Source: DASSUW01 sp963830725
GTDB lineage: Bacteria; Actinomycetota; Thermoleophilia; Solirubrobacterales; Solirubrobacteraceae
Assembly: GCA_963830725.1 (NCBI GenBank)
Contig: CAWHNO010000015.1
Span: 186,001-250,000, forward strand
Length of the DNA: 64,000 bases
Direction of reading: 5' to 3'
The translations under genes and the position numbers were made by a program. The first letter of the stretch is position 1, and each line of letters opens with the position of its first letter. Of this stretch, positions 16,586 through 24,914 are shown piece by piece. The notes beneath the pieces were generated by a model. It searched no databases. It was not told the origin of the DNA and worked only from the letters and a program-made list of their open reading frames with translations.

Positions 16586-17533
16586 TCACGCGGACGGCAG
16601 GCTCATACCCGGTGGGACCGCACCGTCGTCGATCAGCCTGCGGATCTCGGCGGCACGGCGCGGGTTGAGGAAGACGTGGCGCTGGCCGACCGAGGGCTTC
16701 TCGGCCAGGAGCCCGGCCTCGAGCAGCGCCTCCCCCACCTCCTGCGCCAGCGCCCGCTCGTTGCCCGCGAACCCCCGCGCGAGATGCGCGAAATCGGTGT
16801 GGTAACCGCCCCACTTGCCCATGCCGTCGAGCCGCTGGAGGATCCGCCGCGCGACGCGCCGAGCGGCGTCGGGGTCCTCGTGCGGCCGCGTCGCGCGCGC
16901 GCCGTCGACCTCCAGCACGGCGAGCACGGCCTCCTCGAGCTCCTCGACCGAGCGCGGATCCTCGGGGCGGCCGCCGAGTCTCGCCACGGCCTCGGCGACG
17001 CGCAGCGGATGGTGAGCGCCGATCGGCTCGCGCAGCTCCGGACCCTCGAGCAGCCGCCCGGGCGCGGCGACCGCGCGGGCCCGCAACCGGTCCAGCCGCA
17101 CGGCGTGGTCGTCGAAGGCGAGCGGCCCCAGCTCCTCGAGCTCCTCGGGCGGGAGCCGGCCGGGCACGCCGAGCAGGAGGAAGCCGTCGAGGTCGCCGGC
17201 GCGCACGGCCAGGTCCTCCGGCCCCCCGGGCGGACCGGGCTCGGCGAGGTCGAGCAGCGCGGCGATGGCCGCGGCTACGAGCAGCCAGGTGCGCTCACTC
17301 GCCGCCTCCGGGTCGGCTCGGAACATGGCCGCGGCGGGGGTGGCGGCCAGCAGCACGCCGTCGCCGGAGGCGATCGCCACCTCGACCGGCGCGCCGTAGC
17401 CGGAGCGCGGCTTCTCCAGTTCCTCCGCGCCGCGGCGCAGGGCGCCGAGCAGGACGGTACGCAGCCGCGCGGTCGACGACGCCGGGGCGGCGACGCCGCC
17501 CAGCAGCGCCAGCTCTTCGAGCAGGTCGGTCAA
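16586..17533 (-). CDS. Protein of unknown function with a winged-helix-like C-terminus
   Basis: I do not recognise this 315-residue protein. It is rich in Ala, Leu and Glu. The N-terminal half has no signal peptide and one hydrophobic stretch (TWLLVAAAIAALLDLA) that may be a buried helix. The most structured part is the C-terminus, KWGGYHTDFAHLARGF then ERALAQEVGEALLEAGLL and SVGQRHVFLN, which reads like a winged helix-turn-helix. It uses a TTG start that overlaps the stop of a nine-residue upstream frame. It is followed closely by the acyl-CoA synthetase gene, so a shared role in lipid metabolism is possible. Confidence 0.6.
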   Translation of the reverse strand: MTDLLEELALLGGVAAPASSTARLRTVLLGALRRGAEELEKPRSGYGAPVEVAIASGDGVLLAATPAAAMFRADPEAASERTWLLVAAAIAALLDLAEPGPPGGPEDLAVRAGDLDGFLLLGVPGRLPPEELEELGPLAFDDHAVRLDRLRARAVAAPGRLLEGPELREPIGAHHPLRVAEAVARLGGRPEDPRSVEELEEAVLAVLEVDGARATRPHEDPDAARRVARRILQRLDGMGKWGGYHTDFAHLARGFAGNERALAQEVGEALLEAGLLAEKPSVGQRHVFLNPRRAAEIRRLIDDGAVPPGMSLPSA

Positions 17534-17559
17534 GCCAGTGCGGCCTCGGCGCGGGCCAT
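17530..17559 (-). CDS. Leaderless micro-ORF (MARAEAALA) upstream of the unknown gene
   Basis: A minus-strand -10-like TAGCTT (17572-17567) is followed by seven bases and an ATG that opens a nine-codon frame, MARAEAALA. Its TGA overlaps the TTG start of the next gene (TTGA), the usual geometry for translational coupling. The spacing fits the leaderless promoters seen elsewhere in the window. It could be a leader peptide or a device to start a gene that lacks its own binding site. No peptide evidence exists, so this is tentative. Confidence 0.35.
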   Translation of the reverse strand: MARAEAALA

Positions 17560-17601
17560 CCGGTCAAAGCTAGCGAGCCCGGAAGGCGAGCTTCTCATCA
17601 G

Positions 17602-17624
17602 AGCGCCGGCCGGATGCCGGCGCT
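17602..17624. other. Perfect GC hairpin before acyP
   Basis: AGCGCCGGC pairs perfectly with GCCGGCGCT around a five-base loop, eight bases before the acyP start. There is no T run. It may fold in the acyP leader or limit read-through between the divergent genes. Confidence 0.4.
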
Positions 17625-17632
17625 GGCACTCT

Positions 17633-17911
17633 ATGTCCGTGGCCGATGAGCGCATCCGGGTGCGCGCGCACGGGCGCGTGCAGGGGGTCTTCTTCCGCGA
17701 CTCGGTGCGGCGCGAGGCCGCCCGCCGAGGTGTGGCGGGCTGGGCGCGCAACTGCTCCGACGGGACGGCCGAGGCGGTCTTCGAGGGGCCGTCGGACGCG
17801 GTGGCGGCGATGGTCGAGTTCGTGCGCCGCGGTCCGGGGCACAGTGCGGTGGATCGGGTCGAGGAGACGCCCGAGTCGGTCGAGGGCCTGCGCGGCTTCA
17901 GCGTTCGCTGA
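17633..17911 (+). CDS. acyP: Acylphosphatase
   Basis: Acylphosphatase hydrolyses carboxyl-phosphate bonds of acyl phosphates. The 92-residue protein shows the signature GRVQGVFFRDSVRREA, including the phosphate-binding arginine (Arg22), and GVAGWARNCSDGTAEAVFEG with the catalytic asparagine (Asn40). The length is that of the normal single-domain enzyme. Its neighbour is an acyl-CoA synthetase on the other strand. No clear ribosome binding site precedes ATG 17633; a GC hairpin lies just upstream. Confidence 0.93.
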   Translation: MSVADERIRVRAHGRVQGVFFRDSVRREAARRGVAGWARNCSDGTAEAVFEGPSDAVAAMVEFVRRGPGHSAVDRVEETPESVEGLRGFSVR

Positions 17912-17917
17912 GGGTCT

Positions 17918-18109
17918 CAACTTCGGGCATTTGAGGGAGGCGGGATCGAGGCTCGCGCGGGTCGATTGTCGAGTTTGTACGGCTCAGGCTGACAAAGTCG
18001 ACAACGGGCGTCGGTTGACGAGTTTGTTCCCGTGGAGGGAACAAACCCGTCAATCGGCAGGCCGCCCGGTCGATCCCCTCGCTTCCTTACCCAGCCGCAG
18101 TTGACGTTC
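17918..18109. repeat. Nested palindromic intergenic element, copy C
   Basis: This 192-base copy has two hairpins between conserved ends. Hairpin 1 pairs 17966-17978 with 17992-18004 around a 13-base loop. Hairpin 2 pairs 18015-18031 with 18037-18053 (17 bases, one mismatch) around five bases. The TCGGCAGG block follows, and the right end is CAGCCGCAGTTGACGTTC. It fills the gap between acyP and the coiled-coil nuclease-like gene, and its last bases may serve as a -35 element. Confidence 0.88.
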
Positions 18110-18131
18110 CGTCCTCCACACCGCTTAGCCT
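18101..18131 (+). promoter_or_regulatory. Candidate promoter using the end of repeat copy C
   Basis: TTGACG in the right end of the repeat (18101-18106) lies 19 bases before TAGCCT (18126-18131), and the ATG at 18143 is 11 bases further on. This resembles a sigma-70-type promoter with a very short leader. The 19-base spacer is longer than the optimum. Confidence 0.4.
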
Positions 18132-18142
18132 GCAAATCGGCC

Positions 18143-19429
18143 ATGGAAGCCGCTGCTACACCCCTGCGCAACCCACGCGTCTCCGCGCTGATCGGCCGCG
18201 TGATCATCGAACACCTGGTGGTCGACGACGCGCTCGCCGCCGAGCTCGTGCGCGCCCGCGCCGACGCCGGCGAGGACCCCGCGCGGTTGATCGCCGATGC
18301 GATCGAGATCGGCGCGCGGGTGCTCGACCGCGAGCAGGCAGGCGCCGCGGTCGAGGTCCTCAAGCAGGACCTCGAGCACGCCTCGCGCGAGGTCGAGCAG
18401 CGGCTCGGTCAGACCTCCGAGGCCGTCGTGACCGAGCTCAAGACGCAGCTCGAGCAGGCGTTCGGGCCCGACAGCGGGCACGTCACGCGCGTGCTCCAGC
18501 GCCACTTCGGCGCCGAGTCGAGCTCAGCGGTGCAGCACCAGGTGCGCGCCGCCGTGGCCGAACTGCTCAACGAATCGCGCGAGAAGCTGTTCAAGCAGTT
18601 CTCCTCGGCCGACGAGTCGAACCCGCTCGCGTCCTTCCAGCGAGCCGCCGTGGCCGCGATCCGCCAGTCCTCGGACCAGCAGCACTCGCACCTGCGCGAG
18701 ATGAACGGCCGCATCGCCGAGCTGCAGCTCGAGCTGCAGAAGCTGCAGGCCGAGAAGGCCAAGGCCACCGAGGTCGCCGCCGAGCACGACCGCTCGACGG
18801 CCAAGGGGCGCCCCTACGAGGAGGCGGTCTACGAGGCGATCGCGGCGATCGCCGCCGCCCAGGGCGACGACAGCGACGCGGTCGGCGACCTGCGCGGCGC
18901 CGGCGGCCGCAAGGGCGACGTGGTGGTCGACCTCGACGGCTGCTCCGGCCGCCCGCGCGGCCGGATCGTGTTCGAGGCCAAGAACTCCAAGCGCTCGCGC
19001 AACGAGGCGCTCGCCGAGCTCGAGGAGGCCATGAACCAGCGCGCCGCCGACTACGCGGTCTGGGTCGTCCCGGCGGAGGACAAGCTGCCCGCTCGCGCCC
19101 CCGCGCTGCGCGAGATCAACGGCGACAAGCTGTTCGTGGTCTACGACCCCGAGGAGGGGTCGCGGCTCGCGCTCGAGGTCGCCTACTCGCTGGCCCGGGC
19201 GCGCGTGGTGATGGCCAAGGGCGGCGCCGACGGGCTCGACGCCTCGGCCCTGCGCGCCGAGGTCGAGCGCGCGATGGTGGCGATGGAGGACGTGCGGCGG
19301 ATCAAGAGCCAGCTCACCGGCGCCGCCGGCCAGATCGAGGACGCCCGGAGAATCGTCGACGGCATGGCCGAGCGCGTCCGCGGCCACCTCGCCCAGATCG
19401 ACTCGATGGTGGCAGCGGCGGGCGACTAG
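18143..19429 (+). CDS. Coiled-coil protein with nuclease-like (DUF2130-type) C-terminal domain
   Basis: This 428-residue cytoplasmic protein begins with a helical region, then a long coiled coil (about 85-220) rich in Glu, Gln and Lys. A globular domain follows with KGRPYEEAVYEAIAAI, GDVVVDLDG and IVFEAKNSKRSRNEALAEL. The acidic residue, then E-x-K pattern (GDVVVDL...FEAKNS) is the layout of PD-(D/E)XK nucleases and matches DUF2130-type proteins in general form. Function is unknown; related folds cut or bind DNA. It is transcribed away from repeat copy C and converges with the giant regulator, with 12 bases between them. Confidence 0.65.
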   Translation: MEAAATPLRNPRVSALIGRVIIEHLVVDDALAAELVRARADAGEDPARLIADAIEIGARVLDREQAGAAVEVLKQDLEHASREVEQRLGQTSEAVVTELKTQLEQAFGPDSGHVTRVLQRHFGAESSSAVQHQVRAAVAELLNESREKLFKQFSSADESNPLASFQRAAVAAIRQSSDQQHSHLREMNGRIAELQLELQKLQAEKAKATEVAAEHDRSTAKGRPYEEAVYEAIAAIAAAQGDDSDAVGDLRGAGGRKGDVVVDLDGCSGRPRGRIVFEAKNSKRSRNEALAELEEAMNQRAADYAVWVVPAEDKLPARAPALREINGDKLFVVYDPEEGSRLALEVAYSLARARVVMAKGGADGLDASALRAEVERAMVAMEDVRRIKSQLTGAAGQIEDARRIVDGMAERVRGHLAQIDSMVAAAGD

Positions 19430-19441
19430 TGGCCGTGGCCA

Positions 19442-22400
19442 CTAGCGGCAGGCGGGCGCGTAGTCGCGTCCCGGCAGGACGTCGCTCCATTCGGTGCGCG
19501 TGAGGCTGCGGCCGGAAACGGCGCAGGCGTGCCGCGCCCACGACGACAGGCGCATGTCCCAGCGGTAGGCCTGCCCGGCGGTGGTGATCGCGAACAGGAA
19601 GGCGCCGTCGGGCGTGAACCGGGGCTCGACGACGCGGTTGGGCACGGCCCGCAGCGGAGCGCCAAGCGGCTGCCGCGTGGCCACGTCGAAGAGCCGGATC
19701 GTGCCATCCCAGCTGCCCGTGGCCAGCATGCTGCCGTCCGGGCTCGTGGCCAGCGACACGACTTCGGCGGTGTGCCCGGCGAGCCGAGGGGAGATGGTCC
19801 GCCACGTCTCCGTGGACACGAGCTGTGCCCATCCCTCGGTCCGTCCGACCGCGAGAAAGCGCCCGTCCGGCGTGAAGCGCACGCTCAACGCCGGCTCAGG
19901 CGGCTGCAGCACCGCGCGCAATCTCAGGGCGGCGACGTCGAGGATCTCGACGCCGAGCTGGGACGCGACGGCCAGCCTGCGCCCACTGGGGCTCAGCGCG
20001 GCGCCGGTGATCCCCTGCGCGTTGGAGTACCGCTGCAATGGTGGGCCGACCGGGCGGCCTGATCGCAGCGCCCACACCATCACGGTGTTCGCGGACGCAG
20101 TCGCCATCAGCCGCCCGTCATCACTGAAGCTGGGCATCAGCACAGGCCACGTATGGCCGCGCAACCGCCTTACGACCTCGTGCGAGCGCAGGTCGACCAC
20201 GGCGAGGAATCCGCTCGCGCCGCCGACCGCGAGGAGCCGGCCGCCCGGCATGTAGGCCATGCCGGTGACCCGGCCGTCCGGGACCGCCGAGAACCGCGAT
20301 CGCTCGCGCAGCGTCCGCGCGTCGATCAGCGCGACGCTACCGTCGGGCTGCCCGACGGCGAGTACTCGGCCGTCGGGGCTCAGCGCGTGGCTGGCGATCG
20401 ATGACGCCAGGAGCGCCGACCGGAGTGCCCGGCCCGATGTCGAACCGGTGACCGAGGCGGCGATCGCCGGCGAGGTCCCAGATCAGGACCTTGCCGTCGA
20501 GAGCGGCGCTGTAGAGCGTCCGGCCGTCGCGGCTGATCGCGAGCCCTGTGACCACCCCGGAGTGGCCCGCGAGCGTCTCGCGCGCCGCGGCCCGCCCGAC
20601 GTCCCAGACGATCGCGCGGCTGTCCTCGCCGGCGGTGACGCCGGTTCGCCCGTCCGCGCTGAAGGCCGCGGCCGTGACCGCGCCGTCGTGACGGTCCGAC
20701 GCGATGCGGGACCGGCCCGTGACGAGATCGAGGAAGCGCACCGAGCCGTCGCGCTCGCCGACGAGCAGCGTGCGATCGTCGGGGCCCAGGGCGGCCGACG
20801 ACGAGCCGGCACGCAGCCGTTTCAGTGGGCGCAGCGTCCGCGCGTCGCGGATCAGGGTGGGGCCGCCTTCGAGGCTCGTCACGACGCGCGTGCCGTCGCC
20901 CGTCACCAGGAGCGCAGCGGAGTCGTCGTCGCGGGCGACAAATACCGGCTCGCCGAGCGGGCGGCCGCTGCGCGCGTCGAAGCGCTGGACGAAGCGCTGG
21001 CCCGAGTTGACGACGAGCGCGAACAGCGTGCGCCCGTCCGGCGAGAAACGCTGCCCGGAGATGTACCTCGTCGTGCGCAGCCGGGTGTGCACACGGTGCG
21101 TACGGGCGTCCAGGATCAGCGGCTGGCTGCCTCCGGTGGCGAGTCCCGAGCCGTCATCGCTGAATCCCAGCTCCACCCACGCGCCTGGGTCGAACGTGGG
21201 AAGGGTCTGCGACCGCGCCGCCGGCTGCAGCGTGCGGGTGTCGATCCGGCTCAGCGCAGCGTCCGAGTCGACGACCGCGAGGGTGCGGTCGTCCGGGCTG
21301 AGGGCAAGGCCCGTGAGCCCGTCGCCGTCGCCGTGCAGCACGCCGATCGCCGCCGGACTCCTGAGCAGCGCGGCGAGCAGGTTGCTGCGCGTCTCAAGCG
21401 TGTCGTCGAGCGCCACGCCCTGGCGGGCGAGCAGCAGCGCACGGTCGAGCTCCCCCGCCGAGAGCGCCTGAGCGCCGAGGCCCTGCGCCGCTGCCGTGGT
21501 GGCCTGTGCGCGCGCCCGGCCGCGCTGGTCGAGCGCGACCAGGCCGGCGATCACCGCCAATACGAGCAGTGACGCCACGCCCGCGAGCACCATCCGCATG
21601 CGCCGCTGGGCACGACCGCTCTCCGTCCGGCTCTCGTCGAGGAACGCGCGTTCAGTCGCATTGAGCTCGGGATCGTGGCCGGCCGCCCATTCGAGCGCCG
21701 ACGCGAGGCGCGCGCCGCGGTAGAGCCCGCCGGCGTCTCGGGCGTCCGCGTCCCACGCGCGCGCGGCTTCTCGGAGCCCGCGATGCAGGCGCCGGCCTTC
21801 CACGTCCTCGTCCAGCCAGGCGCGCAGCCGCGGCCATTCGCGCAGCAGCGCCTCGTGCGCGACCTCGACGGAGCCGTCCGAGACGGTGAGCAGGCGGCGA
21901 TCGGCAAGCCGGTTGACGACCTCGCCGCTGCGCCCCCGGTCGAGCTCGGCGATCTCGATCCGGCGGCGTACGATCGCGCCGCTCTCGTCCTCGTCGGCGA
22001 GGCGCAGCATGAGGTTGCGAACCTCCGCCTGCTGCTCGGGATCCAGCCGCACGAACGCGTCCTCGGCCAAGCGCGCGACGGCACCGTGGACCCCGCCGCT
22101 GCGCGCGTATGCGGCGAGGCGCAGCCGCGACCCGTCGCGCGCGCTCCACAGCTCGAGCAGCGCGGTCGACAGCAGCGGCAACGCGCCCGGGCGGCCGTCG
22201 ACGTCGGTCAGCAGCGCGTCGACGAGCTCCGGCTCGACGGTCAGGCCGACCCGCTGCGCCGGGCGCTCGATCGCGCGTCGCAGCTCGTCGCGCGACATCT
22301 GGCCGACGAGGACGTGATTGGCGCCGAGCAGGCGCGACAGCTCCGGGTAGGCGGCGCAGCGGCCGTAGAAGTCGGCGCGGACGGTGAGCACGACGACGCG

Positions 22401-24308
22401 GTCGCGGGCGGTGCGGACGAGCGCGGCGATGAACTCCGCGCGCTCCGCCTCGTCCGCGCAGACGGTGAACAGCTCCTCGAACTGGTCGACCGCGAGCACG
22501 CCGCTGTGCTCGCGGTCGAGCCGGCGGGTCGCGCGGCGAAGCTCGCGCAGCGGCTGCTCGCCGGGGCGGATCAGCGCCTGCGTCCAGTTGGCGCTCCCGG
22601 GCAGGACGCCGCCGCCGAGCGCGGGCAGCAGCCCGGCCCGCAGCACGGACGACTTGCCGCTGCCGGAGGGGCCGACGACCGCGAGCAGCGGTGCGCCGAC
22701 GAGCCGTGAGACGAGCTCGGCGACGAGCCGCTCGCGCCCGAAGAAGTACTCGGCGTCCTCGGCGCGGAATGTCGCGAGGCCCTTGTACGGGCACACCAGC
22801 GGCGTGCCGGCCCGCTCCTCGTCGCCGGCGCGCTCGCGCACCGACTGCAGGTCGACGACGGTTCCGACCAGCTCGGCGTCGAGAGCGCGGGCCTCGGTGC
22901 GGCCGGCGGCCGCGCGGTCGGCGGCTGCGTCGACGCGGCGCGTGGCCTCGTGCCGTGCCCACTCCCTTGCGACCTCGTGGACGCGGCGCGGCACGCCGCG
23001 GCTGGTCTCGAGCAAGTTCTCGACCGGTACCGAGTCGGCGCCGCCGGCGGGAGCGTAGAAGCCCGCGATCGCACGAACGGCCTCGGCGTCGAGCGGCTCG
23101 AGGGCGATCGCGTCCCGGGGCTCCAACCGAGCGAGCGCCGCCGTCTCCTGCCCGGTGGCCAGGACGAGCACGGGCAGGCGGCCGAGTGCCGGCGCGAGCG
23201 TCCTCAGCGCGGCGCGCAGGTCGGCCGGCAGGCGGTCGGCGCCGTCGATCACGATCAGCGTCGGCCGCCGGCCTGCGCGTGCGCGCGCGATGGCCGCCGA
23301 CGCGGCCTCCGGCGGTCCCGTGCCGGCGGCGTACACCACCGCGGCCCCCTCTCGGCGGACCTCGCTCGCGAGCTCGGCGGCGAGCCGGGTCTTGCCCATC
23401 CCGTACGGGCCGGCGAGCGTCACCAGCGCGCCCGCGCCGGCGGCCGCATGCAGCCAGTGCTCCCGCAGCCGGCGGACATCATCGTCGCGGCCGATCAGCG
23501 GCGGCGACGCCGCCGTGTCGAGCTCGGGCGGGAGCTCCGCGATCGCCGGCTCGATGTCCAGCGCGGCGTCCTGGGCGAGGATCGCGTCGTGCAGGCGGCG
23601 AACTTCAGGAGTCGGTTCGACGCCGATCTCGTCGATTAGCGTCCGCCTGGCGTCGCGGTAGGCCTCCAGCGCCTCGGCCTGCCGCCCGCACCGGTACAGC
23701 GCGAGCATTCGCTGCGCGTGCAGCCGCTCGCGCAGCGGATTCTCCGCCAGCAGCGCGTCGATCTCGGCGACCACCTCCTGATGGTGGCCGGTGGCCAGAT
23801 CCGCCTCGATCGCCAGCTCCGCGGCGGTCAGGCGCAGCTCCTCGAGCCGCCGGATCTCCGCCGTCGCGAACGGCTCGCCGGCGACGTCGGCGAGCGGATC
23901 GCCGCGAAACAGCGCTAGCGCCTCACGCGCCGCCCCGTTCACCGACTCGCCGGTCTCGGCGGCCCGGGCCGCCTCGGAGACGAGCCGTTCGAGCCGGCAG
24001 ACGTCCACGAGCTCGCGGTCGATCCGCAGCTCGTAGCCCCGCCCGCGGGTGACGATCTCGGCGCCGCCGTCGTCGGCCAGCGCCCCACGCAGTCGCCAGA
24101 CGTAGTTCTGGACCATCTTCGCGGCGCTCGCCGGCGGCTCGTCTCCCCACAGCCCTTCGATCAGCCGGTCGGCGCTGACCGCGCGATTCGCCTCGAGACC
24201 GAGCATGGCCACGACGGCGCGCTGCTTCACTCCGCCGAGAGCGATCGGGCGGTCGTCGACGCTCGCCTCGACGTGTCCAAGGATGGTGAGATGCATGCGG
24301 TAGACCAA
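19442..24308 (-). CDS. Giant SARP-type regulator with two NTPase modules and WD40 repeats, frameshifted
   Basis: The order of domains is: an OmpR-like DNA-binding domain (about 5-100, LGGVKQRAVVAMLGLEANRA), a bacterial transcriptional activation domain (about 105-250), a first P-loop module with GPYGMGKTR near 297, a second NTPase of the nSTAND1 type (CPYKGLATFRAEDAEYFFGR near 505, GPSGSGKSS near 540), a hydrophobic segment near 900 and about 600 residues of WD40 repeats, enough for two propellers. One extra base near 20425 breaks the frame inside the WD40 region; removing it joins both halves into about 1620 residues. TTG 24308 is preferred because AGGAGG (24322-24317) sits eight bases before it; ATG 24296 is the alternative. 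Such proteins activate transcription after sensing an unknown signal. Confidence 0.85.
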
Positions 24309-24393
24309 CCCAATCACCTCCTCCAGCGCCGATCAATGAACGGACGTAGCGTGCGCCACGCTGGTCTACGGCTGGTCTACGCCGCCGGTCTAC
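24300..24393. promoter_or_regulatory. Heptamer direct repeats, candidate SARP operator
   Basis: GGTCTAC occurs three times in direct orientation at 24363-24369, 24374-24380 and 24387-24393, with start-to-start distances of 11 and 13 bases. An inverted copy, GTAGACC, lies at 24300-24306 over the regulator start. SARP proteins bind direct heptamer repeats about one helical turn apart, so this is a strong candidate for autoregulation and for control of the small membrane protein gene at 24480. Confidence 0.55.
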
Positions 24394-24479
24394 GCCGCCG
24401 GTGACCCGACGCAGAACCGGCGCAGACCGGGCCGCAGGACGGTGTGGGCCGTTCCCACCCACCCGGCCAGGAGGCCACC

Positions 24480-24860
24480 ATGCTCACCACCCGCCGCATC
24501 TACCGCACGACCATCGCCATCGCGCTCGCCGGCGCCCTGGTCGCTCCCGCGGCGAGCGTCGCGGACGACCACTGGGCGTGGACGTCGTCGCGGCCGGACG
24601 CGACCCCGGCCGAGGCGCGCCAGGACCTGCGCAGCCCCGACACGCGCGACGCCGCGATCGGCCGCGGCACCTGGAGCGTCCCCGATGTGACGGTCGTCAA
24701 GCTGCCGCAGCCGGTGCCGGTCGCCGAGCGCGGCATCGACTGGGGCGACGCCGGCATCGGCGCCGGGACGTTGTTCGGCGTCATCGTCGTCGGCCTCGGC
24801 GGCGCGATGGCGGTCATGCATCGTCGCCGGCGCGGCCCGCGGACGGCGCCTGCCGCCTGA
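24480..24860 (+). CDS. Small membrane-anchored extracytoplasmic protein, unknown function
   Basis: I do not recognise the family. The 126-residue protein has an N-terminal signal segment (TTIAIALAGALVAPAASVAD), a mature region rich in Asp, Arg and Pro with two tryptophans, and a C-terminal membrane helix (GAGTLFGVIVVGLGGAMAVM) followed by RRRRG, a stop-transfer pattern. It would therefore sit outside the membrane with a single anchor. The start has a perfect AGGAGG at 24469-24474. It is divergent from the SARP regulator and shares its direct-repeat region, so it is a candidate target of that regulator. Confidence 0.7.
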   Translation: MLTTRRIYRTTIAIALAGALVAPAASVADDHWAWTSSRPDATPAEARQDLRSPDTRDAAIGRGTWSVPDVTVVKLPQPVPVAERGIDWGDAGIGAGTLFGVIVVGLGGAMAVMHRRRRGPRTAPAA

Positions 24861-24884
24861 CGCGCAAGCCCTCACACCGATCAC

Positions 24885-24913
24885 GAACGGGGCCGGCATC
24901 GCCGGCCCCGTTC
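24885..24913. terminator. Bidirectional hairpin terminator
   Basis: GAACGGGGCCGGC pairs perfectly with its complement across an ATC loop, giving a 13-base stem between two convergent genes. There is no U tract, as is common in high-GC Actinomycetota. Confidence 0.75.
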
Positions 24914-24914
24914 G

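Noticed and set aside
17918..18109. Plain rho-independent terminator
   Set aside because: The hairpins lack T runs, the same ends recur at five sites, and at least one copy lies upstream rather than downstream of genes.
19442..24860. Biosynthetic gene cluster controlled by the SARP protein
   Set aside because: No polyketide, peptide or terpene synthase lies nearby.
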